Assembly (NCBI RefSeq): GCF_003710915.1
Contig: NZ_RHHR01000027.1
Location: 1-64,000 of the forward strand
DNA: 64,000 nt
Source of the DNA: Brevibacillus invocatus
GTDB lineage: Bacteria > Bacillota > Bacilli > Brevibacillales > Brevibacillaceae
Direction of reading: 5' to 3'
Made by a program: the position numbers and the translations under genes. Positions 25,750 to 35,024 of this stretch are shown in pieces (the stretch's first letter is position 1; every line of letters starts with the position of its first letter). The notes below the pieces were generated by a model that saw only the letters and a list, made by a program, of their open reading frames with translations, was not told the DNA's origin and did no database searches.

Positions 25750-26643
25750 TTAGAATGTAGGCAAGACTCTTCGTTTGATGAAGCTGATAACCGTAGACAG
25801 GTAATACTCGTATTCGTCCTTGATCACGCTGTGGCTGCTGTTTTCAAAGATGACCAGCTCGCTGCCAGGAATCCGCTTTGCAATCTCCAGGGATTCATCG
25901 ACGGCTGTAATCCAGTCATGGCGAGCTCCCATCACCAGGGTAGGCGCGTTGATGTTCTTCAACTGATCGCGCACGTCAAAGTTTTGCAAAAAGCCGCCAA
26001 AGCCTTCATTCAATGCCTGGAACGAACGATTGGAACGCGCTTTTGCATCTCGGGATTGCTGCTTCTCGATTTCAGACGCCTGTGCATTGTGCGTGACCGC
26101 GTACAGAGGGGCCATGATTTCATAGAAACGGCTCAGTTGCTCCTGCGACTCAAATTTGCCTTCCCACAGGACCGCCGTAATCTCCTTCATTTCAGGTGTT
26201 CCTCTTTCCTCGACGATCTTCTTGGCCTTGTTCAAAAATTCGTAGCTGGGTGATGTCGTCAGCAGCAGCAAGCCCGCTACGTGTTCCGGATAGCGCAAGG
26301 CGTATTCCTGTGCCACCATCCCGCCGTAGGAGTGTCCATGCAGCACGATCTTCTCCAGCCCCAGATGGCGTCTCAGCGCATCGATATCCGCCACATTGTT
26401 TTCCAGCGAGTACGACTCCTGTGGTCCATGATCCGAATGTCCACTTCCGCGATTATCGATGTAGACGAGCTGCATATGCTCCGATAACGGGGTCAATCCC
26501 GGCTTGTATCCCGTGTGATCGCCACCTGGCCCGCCATGCAGGACGAAGCATACCGGCTTTTCCCGCAAAATAGGCCCATCTGGCACCCAGCCCATACCCT
26601 CGACATCAAAAAAAATGCGTGTTCCGTTGATAGATGCGTACAT
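25750..26643 (-). CDS. Proline-iminopeptidase-like alpha/beta hydrolase (S33)
   Basis: A 297-aa cytoplasmic hydrolase with the oxyanion motif HGGPGGDHTGY, strand YIDNRGSGHSD, nucleophile elbow GHSYGGMVAQEYAL (Ser about residue 105), acidic residue in MGARHDWITAVDE and a late histidine in ENSSHSVIKDE. These are hallmarks of peptidase family S33, which removes N-terminal proline or other residues from short peptides. The ATG at 26643 follows AAGGAGAG and lies 3 bp after the stop of the upstream transporter ATPase gene. The operon thus couples uptake of peptides to their breakdown. Confidence 0.85.
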   Translation of the reverse strand: MYASINGTRIFFDVEGMGWVPDGPILREKPVCFVLHGGPGGDHTGYKPGLTPLSEHMQLVYIDNRGSGHSDHGPQESYSLENNVADIDALRRHLGLEKIVLHGHSYGGMVAQEYALRYPEHVAGLLLLTTSPSYEFLNKAKKIVEERGTPEMKEITAVLWEGKFESQEQLSRFYEIMAPLYAVTHNAQASEIEKQQSRDAKARSNRSFQALNEGFGGFLQNFDVRDQLKNINAPTLVMGARHDWITAVDESLEIAKRIPGSELVIFENSSHSVIKDEYEYYLSTVISFIKRRVLPTF

Positions 26644-26646
26644 GCG

Positions 26647-27621
26647 CTAACTCTCCTTTTTCGCTTCATAAAGATGACAGCGGACCATTTGCCCTGCGAT
26701 GAACGTTTCCTTGGGCACTTCTGTCTTGCAGATGTCCATGCAAGCGTGACAGCGAGGATGGAAACGGCAGCCTGTCGGAGGATTGGCCGGGGAAGGCAAA
26801 TCCCCTTGCAGGATGATCCGTTCTTTCTTCTCATCCGGGTCCGTCACCGGAATCGCGGAGATCAAGGCTTGGGTATACGGATGCAGAGGCGTCTTGAACA
26901 GATCTTCCTTTCGCCCCAGCTCCACTATCTCTCCCAGATACATGACCGCCACTCTGTCGGAGATGTGCTCCACGACACCCAAATCGTGGGAAATAAAGAT
27001 GTACGTCATCCCGAACTGCTCCTGCAAATCCTGCAGCAAATTCAGGATTTGCGACTGAATCGACACATCCAGTGCGGAGACGGGTTCATCCGCCACAATC
27101 AGCTGAGGACGCAGCATAAGTGCTCGTGCGATCCCAATCCGCTGTCTTTGACCACCGGAAAACTGATGCGGATAGCGATCCAGATGGGCGATCGTCAAGC
27201 CCACGATTTGCACGGTCTCTTCAATGATCTGCGCCCGCTTATCTCTCGGTACCTTTTGTGCGATCAACGGCTCCTCCAGAATGCTGCGAATCGTCAGCTT
27301 GGGGTTGAGCGTGGCAAAAGGGTCCTGAAAGACGATTTGCAGATCGCTTCTCTTCTCGCGCATTTCCTTGCTCGACAGCTTGGTCAGATCCTGTCCCCGA
27401 TACCAAACCTCGCCCGAAGTGGGTTCCAGCAAGCGCAACAGACAGCGTCCAGTCGTCGATTTACCGCAGCCTGACTCGCCGACGATGCTGAGCGTTTCGC
27501 CTTCGTACACCGTCAAGTCGATGCCATTTACTGCCTGCACGTAGGTCGCTGGCTGGAACCATCCCTTTTTGCTTGCAAAATGCTTTTTCAGCCCTTTGAT
27601 CTCAAGAATGGGTTTGCTCAC
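26647..27621 (-). CDS. Peptide ABC transporter ATPase (OppF/DppF type)
   Basis: A 324-aa ATPase with Walker [13 protein letters not shown], signature SGGQRQRIGIARAL, Walker B LIVADEPVSALDVS and the switch histidine in FISHDLG. The C-terminal oligopeptide-type extension contains a Cys cluster (CRFHPRCHACMDIC) that in relatives binds an iron-sulfur cluster or metal. The GTG start at 27621 overlaps the previous stop by 4 bp (GTGA). Partner of the OppD-type subunit. Confidence 0.9.
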   Translation of the reverse strand: MSKPILEIKGLKKHFASKKGWFQPATYVQAVNGIDLTVYEGETLSIVGESGCGKSTTGRCLLRLLEPTSGEVWYRGQDLTKLSSKEMREKRSDLQIVFQDPFATLNPKLTIRSILEEPLIAQKVPRDKRAQIIEETVQIVGLTIAHLDRYPHQFSGGQRQRIGIARALMLRPQLIVADEPVSALDVSIQSQILNLLQDLQEQFGMTYIFISHDLGVVEHISDRVAVMYLGEIVELGRKEDLFKTPLHPYTQALISAIPVTDPDEKKERIILQGDLPSPANPPTGCRFHPRCHACMDICKTEVPKETFIAGQMVRCHLYEAKKES

Positions 27622-28619
27622 GGCCGCTCACCCCCTTCGGTACCTGGCACATGCAGCCAGCATCTGCATTCCGAACCGTCCTCCATCTTCATCAGGCTTG
27701 GGCATTGCTCTTGACAGATCGGCATTGCCTCACTGCACCTGGCAGCAAAACGGCAGCCTTGGGGCCACTCGCCCGGAGATGGCACATTTCCCGGGATTGC
27801 ATACAGCCACTTTACCCCTTTTGCCTGATGGGGTACCGAGCGTATCAAACCCATCGTGTAGGGATGCTTGGGATTTCGCAGCAAGGTGCGAACGTCCGCT
27901 GATTCAATCACCTGTCCGGCGTACATGACAAGTACCCGATCGCACATCTCAGCAACGACGCCCAAGTCATGCGTAATCAGCATCACTGCCATGCCTGTGT
28001 TGTCCCGCATATCGCGGATCAGCCCCAGCATCTGCGCCTGAATCGTCACATCCAGCGCCGTTGTCGGTTCATCCGCGATCAGCAGCTGGGGCTGGCACGC
28101 CATCGCCATCGCGATCATGACGCGCTGCCTCATTCCCCCTGACAAGCGGTGCGGATGCTCGCGATAGACGTCCGCTGCGCGGGGTATACCTACCAGCGTC
28201 AGAAGTTCGATCACCCGACGCTTTCGTTCTTCTTGACCGAGCGACGTGTGGAGCTGCAAGACCTCCCCGATCTGCCTGCCAATCGTCAGCACAGGGTTCA
28301 GCGAAGTCATCGGCTCCTGAAAAATCATCGCGAGCCGGTTGCCCCGCAGCTTGCGCATCTCCTGTTCTGTCAACGTCAGGGTCTCCTGTCCTTCAAAGCG
28401 GACACTTCCGCTTGTTACCTTGCCGTTTTTGCCTAACAACCGCATGATAGACAGCGATGTGACGCTTTTCCCGCAGCCTGACTCGCCCACGATCCCGAGC
28501 GTTTCGCCCTTCTTCACATGAAAATCGACTCCATCTACGACAGTGACCGACCTGTTTTTGCGATTGGAAAATTGAGTGGTCAAACCTTTTACTTCAAGCA
28601 CGGACGGTTGGCCATTCAT
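27618..28619 (-). CDS. Peptide ABC transporter ATPase (OppD/DppD type)
   Basis: A 333-aa ATPase with Walker [13 protein letters not shown], signature [15 protein letters not shown], Walker [15 protein letters not shown] and switch histidine LITHDLG. The C-terminal extension has [14 protein letters not shown]. The ATG at 28619 follows AAGGAGGTGCCTT; a start 6 codons earlier is weaker. Although it belongs functionally with the permeases at 29.6-31.4 kb, an opposing LysR gene lies between, so it must be transcribed from its own promoter in 28620-28707. Confidence 0.9.
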   Translation of the reverse strand: MNGQPSVLEVKGLTTQFSNRKNRSVTVVDGVDFHVKKGETLGIVGESGCGKSVTSLSIMRLLGKNGKVTSGSVRFEGQETLTLTEQEMRKLRGNRLAMIFQEPMTSLNPVLTIGRQIGEVLQLHTSLGQEERKRRVIELLTLVGIPRAADVYREHPHRLSGGMRQRVMIAMAMACQPQLLIADEPTTALDVTIQAQMLGLIRDMRDNTGMAVMLITHDLGVVAEMCDRVLVMYAGQVIESADVRTLLRNPKHPYTMGLIRSVPHQAKGVKWLYAIPGNVPSPGEWPQGCRFAARCSEAMPICQEQCPSLMKMEDGSECRCWLHVPGTEGGERP

Positions 28620-28707
28620 AAGGCACCTCCTTAACAAGAAAGCTCACAAGATGTGTTATACTGCTCGTAATCCAAATATTTAAAACATTCCGGAGGGGGT
28701 TTACGTC

Positions 28708-29616
28708 ATGAATATGGATCACATTGAGGCGTTTCTTTACGCGTTCCAACTCGGTAGTTTCAACAAGGCTGCTGAAGCGCTTTACCTAACCCAACCTTCC
28801 GTCACTGCCAGGATTCAATCGTTGGAGAGGGAGCTGGGCGGGCCCTTGTTTTACCGCGACAACAAACAAATCTCCCTGACTGAACGGGGCAAGCAATTTC
28901 TGCCCTACGCCCAGAAGATTCTCAACGCCTATCAGGAAATATCTACCAGCCTTCGCGAGCAACCCCTGTCTGGAAACAACCTGACTATCGGCTGTACCCT
29001 ATTGATGTCTACTCATATCCTCCCGGAGATCCTCCCGCTCTATCGGGAAAAGTATCCGGGAGTCAATATACGGATCCTCGTCGGTTCTTCCGCATATGTG
29101 CTGGAAAAGGTTCTGAACAAGGAGGCTGATTTTGGACTGGCCAGAACCGTATCCCATCCACTCATCGACTCTTTTCATCTCCACACGGACAATCTGCGGC
29201 TCATGGTTCCATCCGCACATCCTTTTCGCTCGATGCCAGCACACAAGCTGACATGGGAAAAAGTAGGGCGTGAACCTCACATCGTTCTCGCTCACGGCAC
29301 GCTGGAGTGGCTCATGATTCAGCGTCACTACCATCGCAATCAGATCCTCCCCAACATCATGATGGAGGTAGACAACTTCGAAGCCGCCAAAAAAATGGTG
29401 ATGCGCGGTGTCGGCATCAGTTTCCTGCCTGAGCTGTGCATCCAGGAGGAGCTGGCAAGCGGCCATCTGGTAGAAATATCGCCCCATCCAGTTGCACAGC
29501 TCACCCGCAAGATCGATATTATCTGTCTGCGCGAATCCAAACGCGACCTGATCGACTTTTTCATCCACGCCGTCAAGGGAATGGAACGAAAGCTGTTGAT
29601 CAGCAGAAGCAGTTAA
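28708..29616 (+). CDS. LysR-family regulator inside the peptide transporter locus
   Basis: A 302-aa LysR protein: N-terminal winged helix (FNKAAEALYLTQPSVTARIQSLERELGGPLFYRD), linker helix, and a two-lobe effector domain from about residue 90. The ATG lies 9 nt after GGAGGGGG. It is transcribed opposite to the transporter genes, dividing dppABC-like from dppDF-like genes: divergent from the OppD-type gene and overlapping the 3' end of the OppC-type gene by 4 bp. Its most likely target is the 28.62-28.71 kb divergent promoter. Effector unknown. Confidence 0.88.
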   Translation: MNMDHIEAFLYAFQLGSFNKAAEALYLTQPSVTARIQSLERELGGPLFYRDNKQISLTERGKQFLPYAQKILNAYQEISTSLREQPLSGNNLTIGCTLLMSTHILPEILPLYREKYPGVNIRILVGSSAYVLEKVLNKEADFGLARTVSHPLIDSFHLHTDNLRLMVPSAHPFRSMPAHKLTWEKVGREPHIVLAHGTLEWLMIQRHYHRNQILPNIMMEVDNFEAAKKMVMRGVGISFLPELCIQEELASGHLVEISPHPVAQLTRKIDIICLRESKRDLIDFFIHAVKGMERKLLISRSS

Positions 29617-30497
29617 TTGGACTTCGGATCGAGGATGTCTCGCAATGCATCACCCAAAATATTGACGGAAAAGACGACGATGCTGATCGAGATTCCTGGG
29701 AAGGTAGCCAGCCACCAGGCATCTGAAATGTATTCCTTGCCCTCACTGAGCATCGTGCCCCATTCCGGTGTCGGCGGTTGCGCCCCGAGTCCGATAAAGC
29801 TGAGTGCTGCTGTATCCAGAATCGCGATGCCGATCTGTAGCGTGGTGTAGACCAGCAGGGTGCTCATGATATTCGGCATGATCTGGAAGAGCAAAATCCG
29901 CGCATTGGAGGTCCCCACTGCTCTGCTCGCTTCCACATAGCCGGATGACTTGACTGCCAGCGTCGAGCCCCGTGTCAGCCGTGCGTATTTGGGAATCCCC
30001 GCGATTCCGACCGCGATCATGGCGTTGGTCAGACTGGGGCCGAGGATCGCCACAATCGCCATAGCCATGATAATGTTCGGTATCGCCAGTAAAATATCCA
30101 TGATCCGCATCAATATTGTATCGACGACACCGCCGATGAAGGCGCTCGTCACACCGATAAAGGTACCCGTAATAAAGGTAATCGAGACGGCCATCACAGC
30201 GACCATGAGGGTCACACGCGTGCCGTGCAGCAGTCTGGAAAAGACATCGCGGCCAATCGAATCCGTGCCCAGCAAATGCTCAGCGGATGGCTCCGCAAGC
30301 AAGGATTCGTAGTACGGCTTTGTAGGATCATGAGGTGCGAACCATGGGCCCATGATCCCGACCGCGATGACTATCAGCAGAATGATCATGCTGTATCTGG
30401 ATTTCGGATTTTGCCAAAGCTTTAGCAGGACACCATCTTCACGGACCGGAACCTGTTTTTGTGATGGTGAAATGACGGCTGGATTGGCCTGACTCAT
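29613..30497 (-). CDS. Peptide ABC transporter permease (OppC/DppC type)
   Basis: A 294-aa permease with an N-terminal cytoplasmic tail and six helices. Visible are the first-helix region ILLIVIAVGIMGPWFAPHDPTKP, HLLGTDSIGRDVFSRLLHGTR and the coupling EAA-like loop YVEASRAVGTSNARILLFQIMPNI. It follows the OppB-type permease with a 4-bp overlap. After it the operon meets the facing LysR gene. Confidence 0.9.
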   Translation of the reverse strand: MSQANPAVISPSQKQVPVREDGVLLKLWQNPKSRYSMIILLIVIAVGIMGPWFAPHDPTKPYYESLLAEPSAEHLLGTDSIGRDVFSRLLHGTRVTLMVAVMAVSITFITGTFIGVTSAFIGGVVDTILMRIMDILLAIPNIIMAMAIVAILGPSLTNAMIAVGIAGIPKYARLTRGSTLAVKSSGYVEASRAVGTSNARILLFQIMPNIMSTLLVYTTLQIGIAILDTAALSFIGLGAQPPTPEWGTMLSEGKEYISDAWWLATFPGISISIVVFSVNILGDALRDILDPKSN

Positions 30498-31435
30498 GAG
30501 GTCCCCTCCTTCGTCTGTCCGACTTCAATGCGCGGATCGATCAGGCTGTAGACGATATCGACCAGCATATTGACAAGGACAAAGATGACGCCAATAAACA
30601 GGATGATCCCCTGCACCAAAGGAAAATCGCGGGAGGCAATCGAGCTGATCGCCAACGAACCAAGACCCGGCCAGTCAAATACGCGCTCGATGATGACGGT
30701 CCCTCCCAACAGGGAAGCGATTTGCAGCCCAATGATGGTGACGACCGGAATCATCGCATTGCGGAAAGCATGGATGAACAGGACTGCTCCTTCGCCCAGA
30801 CCTTTGGCCCGCGCAGTGCGGATATAGTCAAAGGAAAGGACCTCTACCATACCTGCCCGAGTCAAACGGCTGATGACCGTCGAGGCCAGCACCCCGAGCG
30901 TAACAGCTGGCAAAATCAGATCACGAAAACCGGTTCCGCCTGCGATTGGAAGCCAACCCAGCTTGACCGTAAACAGCATGATCAACAGGATGCCGAGCCA
31001 GAAGCTCGGGACAGAAACCCCCAGTGTCGCGATGCTCATCGCAGAAAAATCAATGAACGTATCCTTGAAGCGAGCTGCCAGAACTCCCATCGTAATCCCG
31101 ATGCAAATGGCTAGAAACATGCCGCTCGCCGCCAGCTTGACGGTCGCGGGAAAACGCTCCAGAATCTCCGACAGGACGGGGCGTCCCGTCTTGAAGGACG
31201 TCCCCAAATCCCCTTGAAGCACATTCGCTAAATATTGGAAGTACTGTGTGACGAGCGGCTGGTTCAAACCCAGCTGCTCTCTCAGTGCATGAACTTGCTC
31301 GGCTGTTGCATTTTCTCCCAGCATGATCCGGATTGGGTCTCCGGGAATGAGATGGATCAGCGCAAACGAAAAGATCGAAATACCAAGCAGAACGATCAAT
31401 CCAGAAGCGAGCCGTTGGAGAATGTACTGCTTCAT
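30494..31435 (-). CDS. Peptide ABC transporter permease (OppB/DppB type)
   Basis: A 313-aa permease with six helices: N-terminal QRLASGLIVLLGISIFSFALIHLIPGDP, and the coupling loop DYIRTARAKGLGEGAVLFIHAFRNAMIP. LGEN and the DPR...E C-terminus are usual for the family. It overlaps the binding-protein gene by 4 bp and the OppC-type gene by 4 bp, so A, B and C are tightly coupled. Confidence 0.9.
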   Translation of the reverse strand: MKQYILQRLASGLIVLLGISIFSFALIHLIPGDPIRIMLGENATAEQVHALREQLGLNQPLVTQYFQYLANVLQGDLGTSFKTGRPVLSEILERFPATVKLAASGMFLAICIGITMGVLAARFKDTFIDFSAMSIATLGVSVPSFWLGILLIMLFTVKLGWLPIAGGTGFRDLILPAVTLGVLASTVISRLTRAGMVEVLSFDYIRTARAKGLGEGAVLFIHAFRNAMIPVVTIIGLQIASLLGGTVIIERVFDWPGLGSLAISSIASRDFPLVQGIILFIGVIFVLVNMLVDIVYSLIDPRIEVGQTKEGTS

Positions 31436-33117
31436 TGGTTTACCCAGCTATCGTGGTACATCAGGCCACGCAGTGGATGGATGCCCACGCCTTCAACGGG
31501 CTTGCGCACGACGTTGAACTGCTTCTCCGTATAGATCGGTACCCACCATGCCTGCTCGACCACGTATTTTTGAACCTCTTTGTACACGTCTTTACGTGCT
31601 GCACTGTCTACCGTCGTTCTGCCCTTTACCAAAAGCTCATCCATCTTTTCGTCTTTTACATAGCTGAAGTTCAAACCGCTATCTGCTTGGCTGGAATGCA
31701 GGAAGAGGTAGAGCACATCCGGATCGTTCAGCGTGTAGCCCATCAGCGTCATATCAAAGCTTCCCTTGGTCGCTGTATCCACCAGCGCTCCCCACTCCAG
31801 CGTCACGATGTTCACTTCAACCCCGATATCCTTCAGCATGGCTTGAATCAACTGAGAAGCCTGCGCCCAAGTGCCTGTCTGCGTCAACAGATCCAGCTTG
31901 AGTGGTTTGCCGTCCTTCTCATACAGTCCCTGCGCGTTTTTCGTATATCCCGCCTTCTCCAGCAAGGCTTTCGCTTCGTCTACCTGATAGGTGAGACCGT
32001 AATCTTTCACGGATTCATCGTAGCCGAACAAGGATGGAGGCAGTGGACCGTATGAAACGACGCCCTCTCCTTGGATGACGGCTTTCATGATCGCTTCCTT
32101 GTTGATCGCTTTATTCAAAGCCTGTCTCACTTCTACGTCCTGGAACACCGGTTTGCGCGTATTCAGCATGACGAACAGTCCCAAACCATTGCGCAGCATC
32201 TCTTTAACCTCGAATTGCGGATTGTCCCGGTACTTGGCGACGTCCTTGGCTACGACACCGCGTGCGATATCGATAGAGCCGCTGTCCAAGGCAGCGAGCA
32301 ACGTTTGATTTTCAGCAATAAAGCGGTAGACGAGTCTATCTGCATATGGCGCTCCCTGGTTTTTAAAGATCGGATCCGCCCAGGCAAACTCCTCGTTTCG
32401 TGTAAAGGATATGGATTGACCGTTCTCCCATTTCTCAAACTTCCAGGGACCCACACCAACGGGTTGACGTGCGTACTTGTCGCCTGCCTGCTCGATCGCC
32501 TGCATCGACAACGGCTGAAGCCAGCCCGGATCGCTCAGGAATTGAAGCAGAGGGGCAAATGGCTGTTTCAGATGAAGCACCAGAGTCGTATCATCAGAAG
32601 CTTCCACAGACTCTACCTCAGACAGATTGCTTCCCGCTACCTTCGCAGCTGTTTCCGGATTAAGCGCGCGCTGATAGGTTTCCGCTATGGATTTGGCTGT
32701 CATCGCGGTCCCATCGTGAAATTTGACGTCTGTACGAATCTTGAATGTCCACGTCTTGCCGTCCTCCGATACCTGCCAGCTCTCTGCCAGATACGGTTTG
32801 AATTCCAGCGTGTCCGGGTCTTGCGTGACGAGACTCGCGCCGAGATTGCCTGCAATCTGGTTGGCGACGGCCATCCCCGTCTTGTGGATATCCAGCTGAT
32901 CCGGTTCGTTGGCGATCCCGATCGTGATGGTTCCTCCCTTTTTCGGTTGGAGGTCCGCTGTTGCTGCCGGTGTTTCAGTCGAAGTCGTAGTCGACGGTGC
33001 TGAACCTTCCGGTGGCGAACTTGCTGGTGGTGTACTACATCCGGCTATCAGCGCCATTGACAGGGACACCATTGTTGCGGTCGAGAAGAGCTTTTTGAGG
33101 TATGCTGTAGGTACCAT
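31432..33117 (-). CDS. Peptide-binding lipoprotein (OppA/DppA type)
   Basis: A 561-aa lipoprotein of the SBP_bac_5 family. The signal peptide ends in the lipobox ALIAGC, followed by a Pro/Ser/Thr linker. Typical stretches are ITIGIANEPDQLDIHKTG, PYLAESWQVSEDGKTWTFKIR, KFHDGTAMTAKSIAETYQRALNP and VRQALNKAINKEAIMKAVIQGEG. It binds peptides or related solutes outside the cell. The ATG at 33117 follows AGGAGGATGGCAC. First gene of the operon. The exact ligand (di- or oligopeptide, nickel, opine) cannot be told from sequence. Confidence 0.9.
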   Translation of the reverse strand: MVPTAYLKKLFSTATMVSLSMALIAGCSTPPASSPPEGSAPSTTTSTETPAATADLQPKKGGTITIGIANEPDQLDIHKTGMAVANQIAGNLGASLVTQDPDTLEFKPYLAESWQVSEDGKTWTFKIRTDVKFHDGTAMTAKSIAETYQRALNPETAAKVAGSNLSEVESVEASDDTTLVLHLKQPFAPLLQFLSDPGWLQPLSMQAIEQAGDKYARQPVGVGPWKFEKWENGQSISFTRNEEFAWADPIFKNQGAPYADRLVYRFIAENQTLLAALDSGSIDIARGVVAKDVAKYRDNPQFEVKEMLRNGLGLFVMLNTRKPVFQDVEVRQALNKAINKEAIMKAVIQGEGVVSYGPLPPSLFGYDESVKDYGLTYQVDEAKALLEKAGYTKNAQGLYEKDGKPLKLDLLTQTGTWAQASQLIQAMLKDIGVEVNIVTLEWGALVDTATKGSFDMTLMGYTLNDPDVLYLFLHSSQADSGLNFSYVKDEKMDELLVKGRTTVDSAARKDVYKEVQKYVVEQAWWVPIYTEKQFNVVRKPVEGVGIHPLRGLMYHDSWVNQ

Positions 33118-33162
33118 GTGCCATCCTCCTAAAAGGTAATATGAATTAACACCTACAGTACC

Positions 33163-33177
33163 ATTTATCTAAAAATT
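33163..33177 (-). promoter_or_regulatory. CodY-box-like site before the peptide transporter operon
   Basis: On the minus strand AATTTTTAGATAAAT agrees with the CodY consensus AATTTTCWGAAAATT at 12 of 15 positions. It lies 46-60 bp upstream of the binding-protein start. CodY represses many peptide transporters in rich medium. A site with three mismatches can arise by chance in AT-rich promoter DNA. Confidence 0.35.
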
Positions 33178-33225
33178 GTGATTATTGAAGATTTCTATAA
33201 GGTATAGATGATTTTTGTCGGATCT

Positions 33226-33347
33226 CATGGGTGGACGCTAAAGGCAGATTTCTCTTTTTTCACTCCGCTTCGGATGGAATCCCAAAGACTTTCGCTTTTT
33301 TCATGGAGTCGGGCAGGGCATTTTCTACTCCTGTTTCCTGACCACCA
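33226..33347 (+). repeat. Long hairpin repeat, copy C (partial, rearranged)
   Basis: CATGGGTGGACGCTAAAGGC and the following TTTTTTCACTCCGCTTCGG match copy B with about one change in 48 bases. The copy then has CCCAAAGACTTTCGC, an inverted piece of the other arm (GGAGTCGGGCAG) and an end CTCCTGTTTCCTGACCACCA that is the complement of the left end of copy A. The left half of the element is missing. It occupies most of the 302-bp gap between the OpuCD-like and peptide-binding protein genes. Confidence 0.7.
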
Positions 33348-33377
33348 CTACAGTTGGATCAACGTGCTTTTATCATG

Positions 33378-33402
33378 AAAAAGCCCGATCACGGGGATCG
33401 GG
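33378..33402 (-). terminator. Terminator after the OpuC-type operon
   Basis: A perfect 7-bp stem (CCCGATC / GATCGGG, 5-nt loop) is followed on the minus strand by CTTTTT. It lies 18 bp after the stop of the last transporter gene. Confidence 0.85.
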
Positions 33403-33419
33403 ATTCCTTCAAATCATTT

Positions 33420-34079
33420 TTATTTCTGCGCTCTAGCAGCCTGCATGCGGAAATTGGCGCGTTTTTCGATCTTGCCCAGGATCAGGTCGACCAATATCAC
33501 CAGCAAAGCAGCAGGAATCGCTCCCGCCAGCACCTTCTGATCATCAGTCGTCACGATGCCGCGCATGATCATCTCGCCAAGTCCACCAGCCCCGACAAAA
33601 GTGGCCATCGTCGCCGCACCAATGGAAACGACGGAAGCTACGCGAATTCCTGTCAAAATGATCGGCAGGGCAAGGGGTATTTTGACCTTGGTCAACAGCT
33701 GCAGCTTCGTCATGCCCATGCCTGTACCCGCTTCTGTCAGATTTTTATCGACATTTTCGAGGCCAGCATAGGTATTTTGGACGATCGGCAGCAGCGAATA
33801 GAGAGCGAGCGCCACGATGGCAGTCCCATAGCCCAGTCCCAGAAAAATCATGATGATCAGCAAGAGGGAGATGGTCGGTATGGTTTGGATGGCGTTTATC
33901 GTCGTTTGGATGACAAACGCGATACGTTGATTTCGCGTCATCCAGACGGCCAGCGGGACACCTACGACGATCGCGATGAGAATCGCACTGGCACTCATGA
34001 AGAGATGCTCCCCTGTGAAGGCTAAAAGCTGCCTCCAGTATGTCACAAACACTCCCAGTATTCCTATCAAGGCATCCAT
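33420..34079 (-). CDS. opuCD: Osmolyte ABC permease, OpuCD type
   Basis: A 219-aa permease with five to six helices of the OpuC/OpuB family. The coupling loop is NLTEAGTGMGMTKLQLLTKVKIPLALP and the region TINAIQTIPTISLLLIIMIFLG is typical. It is the last of four genes in the order ATPase-permease-binding protein-permease, the same as opuCA-CB-CC-CD of Bacillus. Imports quaternary ammonium compounds such as glycine betaine, choline or carnitine across the membrane. Paired with the permease encoded at 35025-35681. Confidence 0.82.
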   Translation of the reverse strand: MDALIGILGVFVTYWRQLLAFTGEHLFMSASAILIAIVVGVPLAVWMTRNQRIAFVIQTTINAIQTIPTISLLLIIMIFLGLGYGTAIVALALYSLLPIVQNTYAGLENVDKNLTEAGTGMGMTKLQLLTKVKIPLALPIILTGIRVASVVSIGAATMATFVGAGGLGEMIMRGIVTTDDQKVLAGAIPAALLVILVDLILGKIEKRANFRMQAARAQK

Positions 34080-34111
34080 GGAGATCTACCTCCCTTCCCG
34101 TACACCTTTTT

Positions 34112-35011
34112 TTACTTCTGAATCAGTCCTTGCTCCAGCAAAAATTCGCGAGCAATCTCAGCCGGATCCTTTTTCTCGATGTCTGCTTTGTAATTCAAGG
34201 CCGTCATCGTCTTCGTATCGATCTTGCCAGTCAGCTTGTTGATGACCTCTTCCAGCTGCGGATACTGCTTCAGCGTGTCTTTGCGTACGACAGGAGAAGC
34301 TCCGTACGGCGGGAAGAAGTGCTTGTCGTCCTCCAAGGTTGCCAGACCGTATTCCTTCAGACGGGAATCTGTCGAATACGCAAGCACAATATCGACCTCT
34401 CCGGAGTCAACAGCCTTATACACCAATCCGATGTCCATCGGCGTTGTCTTGCCGAACGAAATGCTGTAATCTTGTTTGAATGCCTGATAACCGTCATTCG
34501 GACGCTCCAGCCAGCTTGAATCCGTACCCAAGCTCAAATCTTTGGCAATAGGAGCCAGATCGGAGATGGTTTTCAGATTGTGCTTATCAGCCAGCTCCTG
34601 ACGAACGGTAAAAACATACGTGTTATCAAACCCATACGAAGGGAACCAGAGCTCGTCGAACTTCTCGGCCACACCGTTTTTCACCAGTTCAAAAGCTTCC
34701 TGCGGATCCTTGCTGAATTCTTCCAAGCCGAGGCTGCTTGTTAGATCGGTTCCTACATAACGTACGGCGGAAATCTGGATATCGTTGTTCTGCATCGCTT
34801 TCAACACGACAGGAGTCGCCCCGAGACCGCCAACCAGCTCAGCCTTCAGGTCGGAATTGCCTTGAATGACTTGCTGGAGCATATGCGCCAGAATCGTCTG
34901 CTCCGATGTGGGCTGATGTCCGATCTTGACGACATCGCCAGAGCTGCATCCAGTGGCTAGTACCAGTGATAATCCTGCTATGATAAGTGCTTTCATCCAA
35001 TTGCTTTTCAA
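34112..35011 (-). CDS. opuCC: Osmolyte-binding lipoprotein, OpuCC type
   Basis: A 299-aa lipoprotein of the OpuAC/ProX-like family. The start is TTG 35011 (MKSNWMKALIIAG) with AAGGGGGAAC upstream; an extension of 8 codons runs through that site and is rejected. The lipobox is LVLATGC. Typical binding-protein stretches are QTILAHMLQQVIQGN, LVGGLGATPVVLKAMQNNDIQI and ADIVLAYSTD-like DIVLAYSTDSRL. It should bind a quaternary amine through an aromatic cage; Tyr and Trp residues are present but the cage cannot be assigned without a model. Confidence 0.82.
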   Translation of the reverse strand: MKSNWMKALIIAGLSLVLATGCSSGDVVKIGHQPTSEQTILAHMLQQVIQGNSDLKAELVGGLGATPVVLKAMQNNDIQISAVRYVGTDLTSSLGLEEFSKDPQEAFELVKNGVAEKFDELWFPSYGFDNTYVFTVRQELADKHNLKTISDLAPIAKDLSLGTDSSWLERPNDGYQAFKQDYSISFGKTTPMDIGLVYKAVDSGEVDIVLAYSTDSRLKEYGLATLEDDKHFFPPYGASPVVRKDTLKQYPQLEEVINKLTGKIDTKTMTALNYKADIEKKDPAEIAREFLLEQGLIQK

Positions 35012-35024
35012 TGGTTGTTCCCCC

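Noticed and set aside
33354-34025. Long plus-strand open frame of about 220 codons
   Set aside because: Ant-sense to the OpuCD-type permease, rich in His, Gln and Arg with no domain; it is a shadow of the permease gene.
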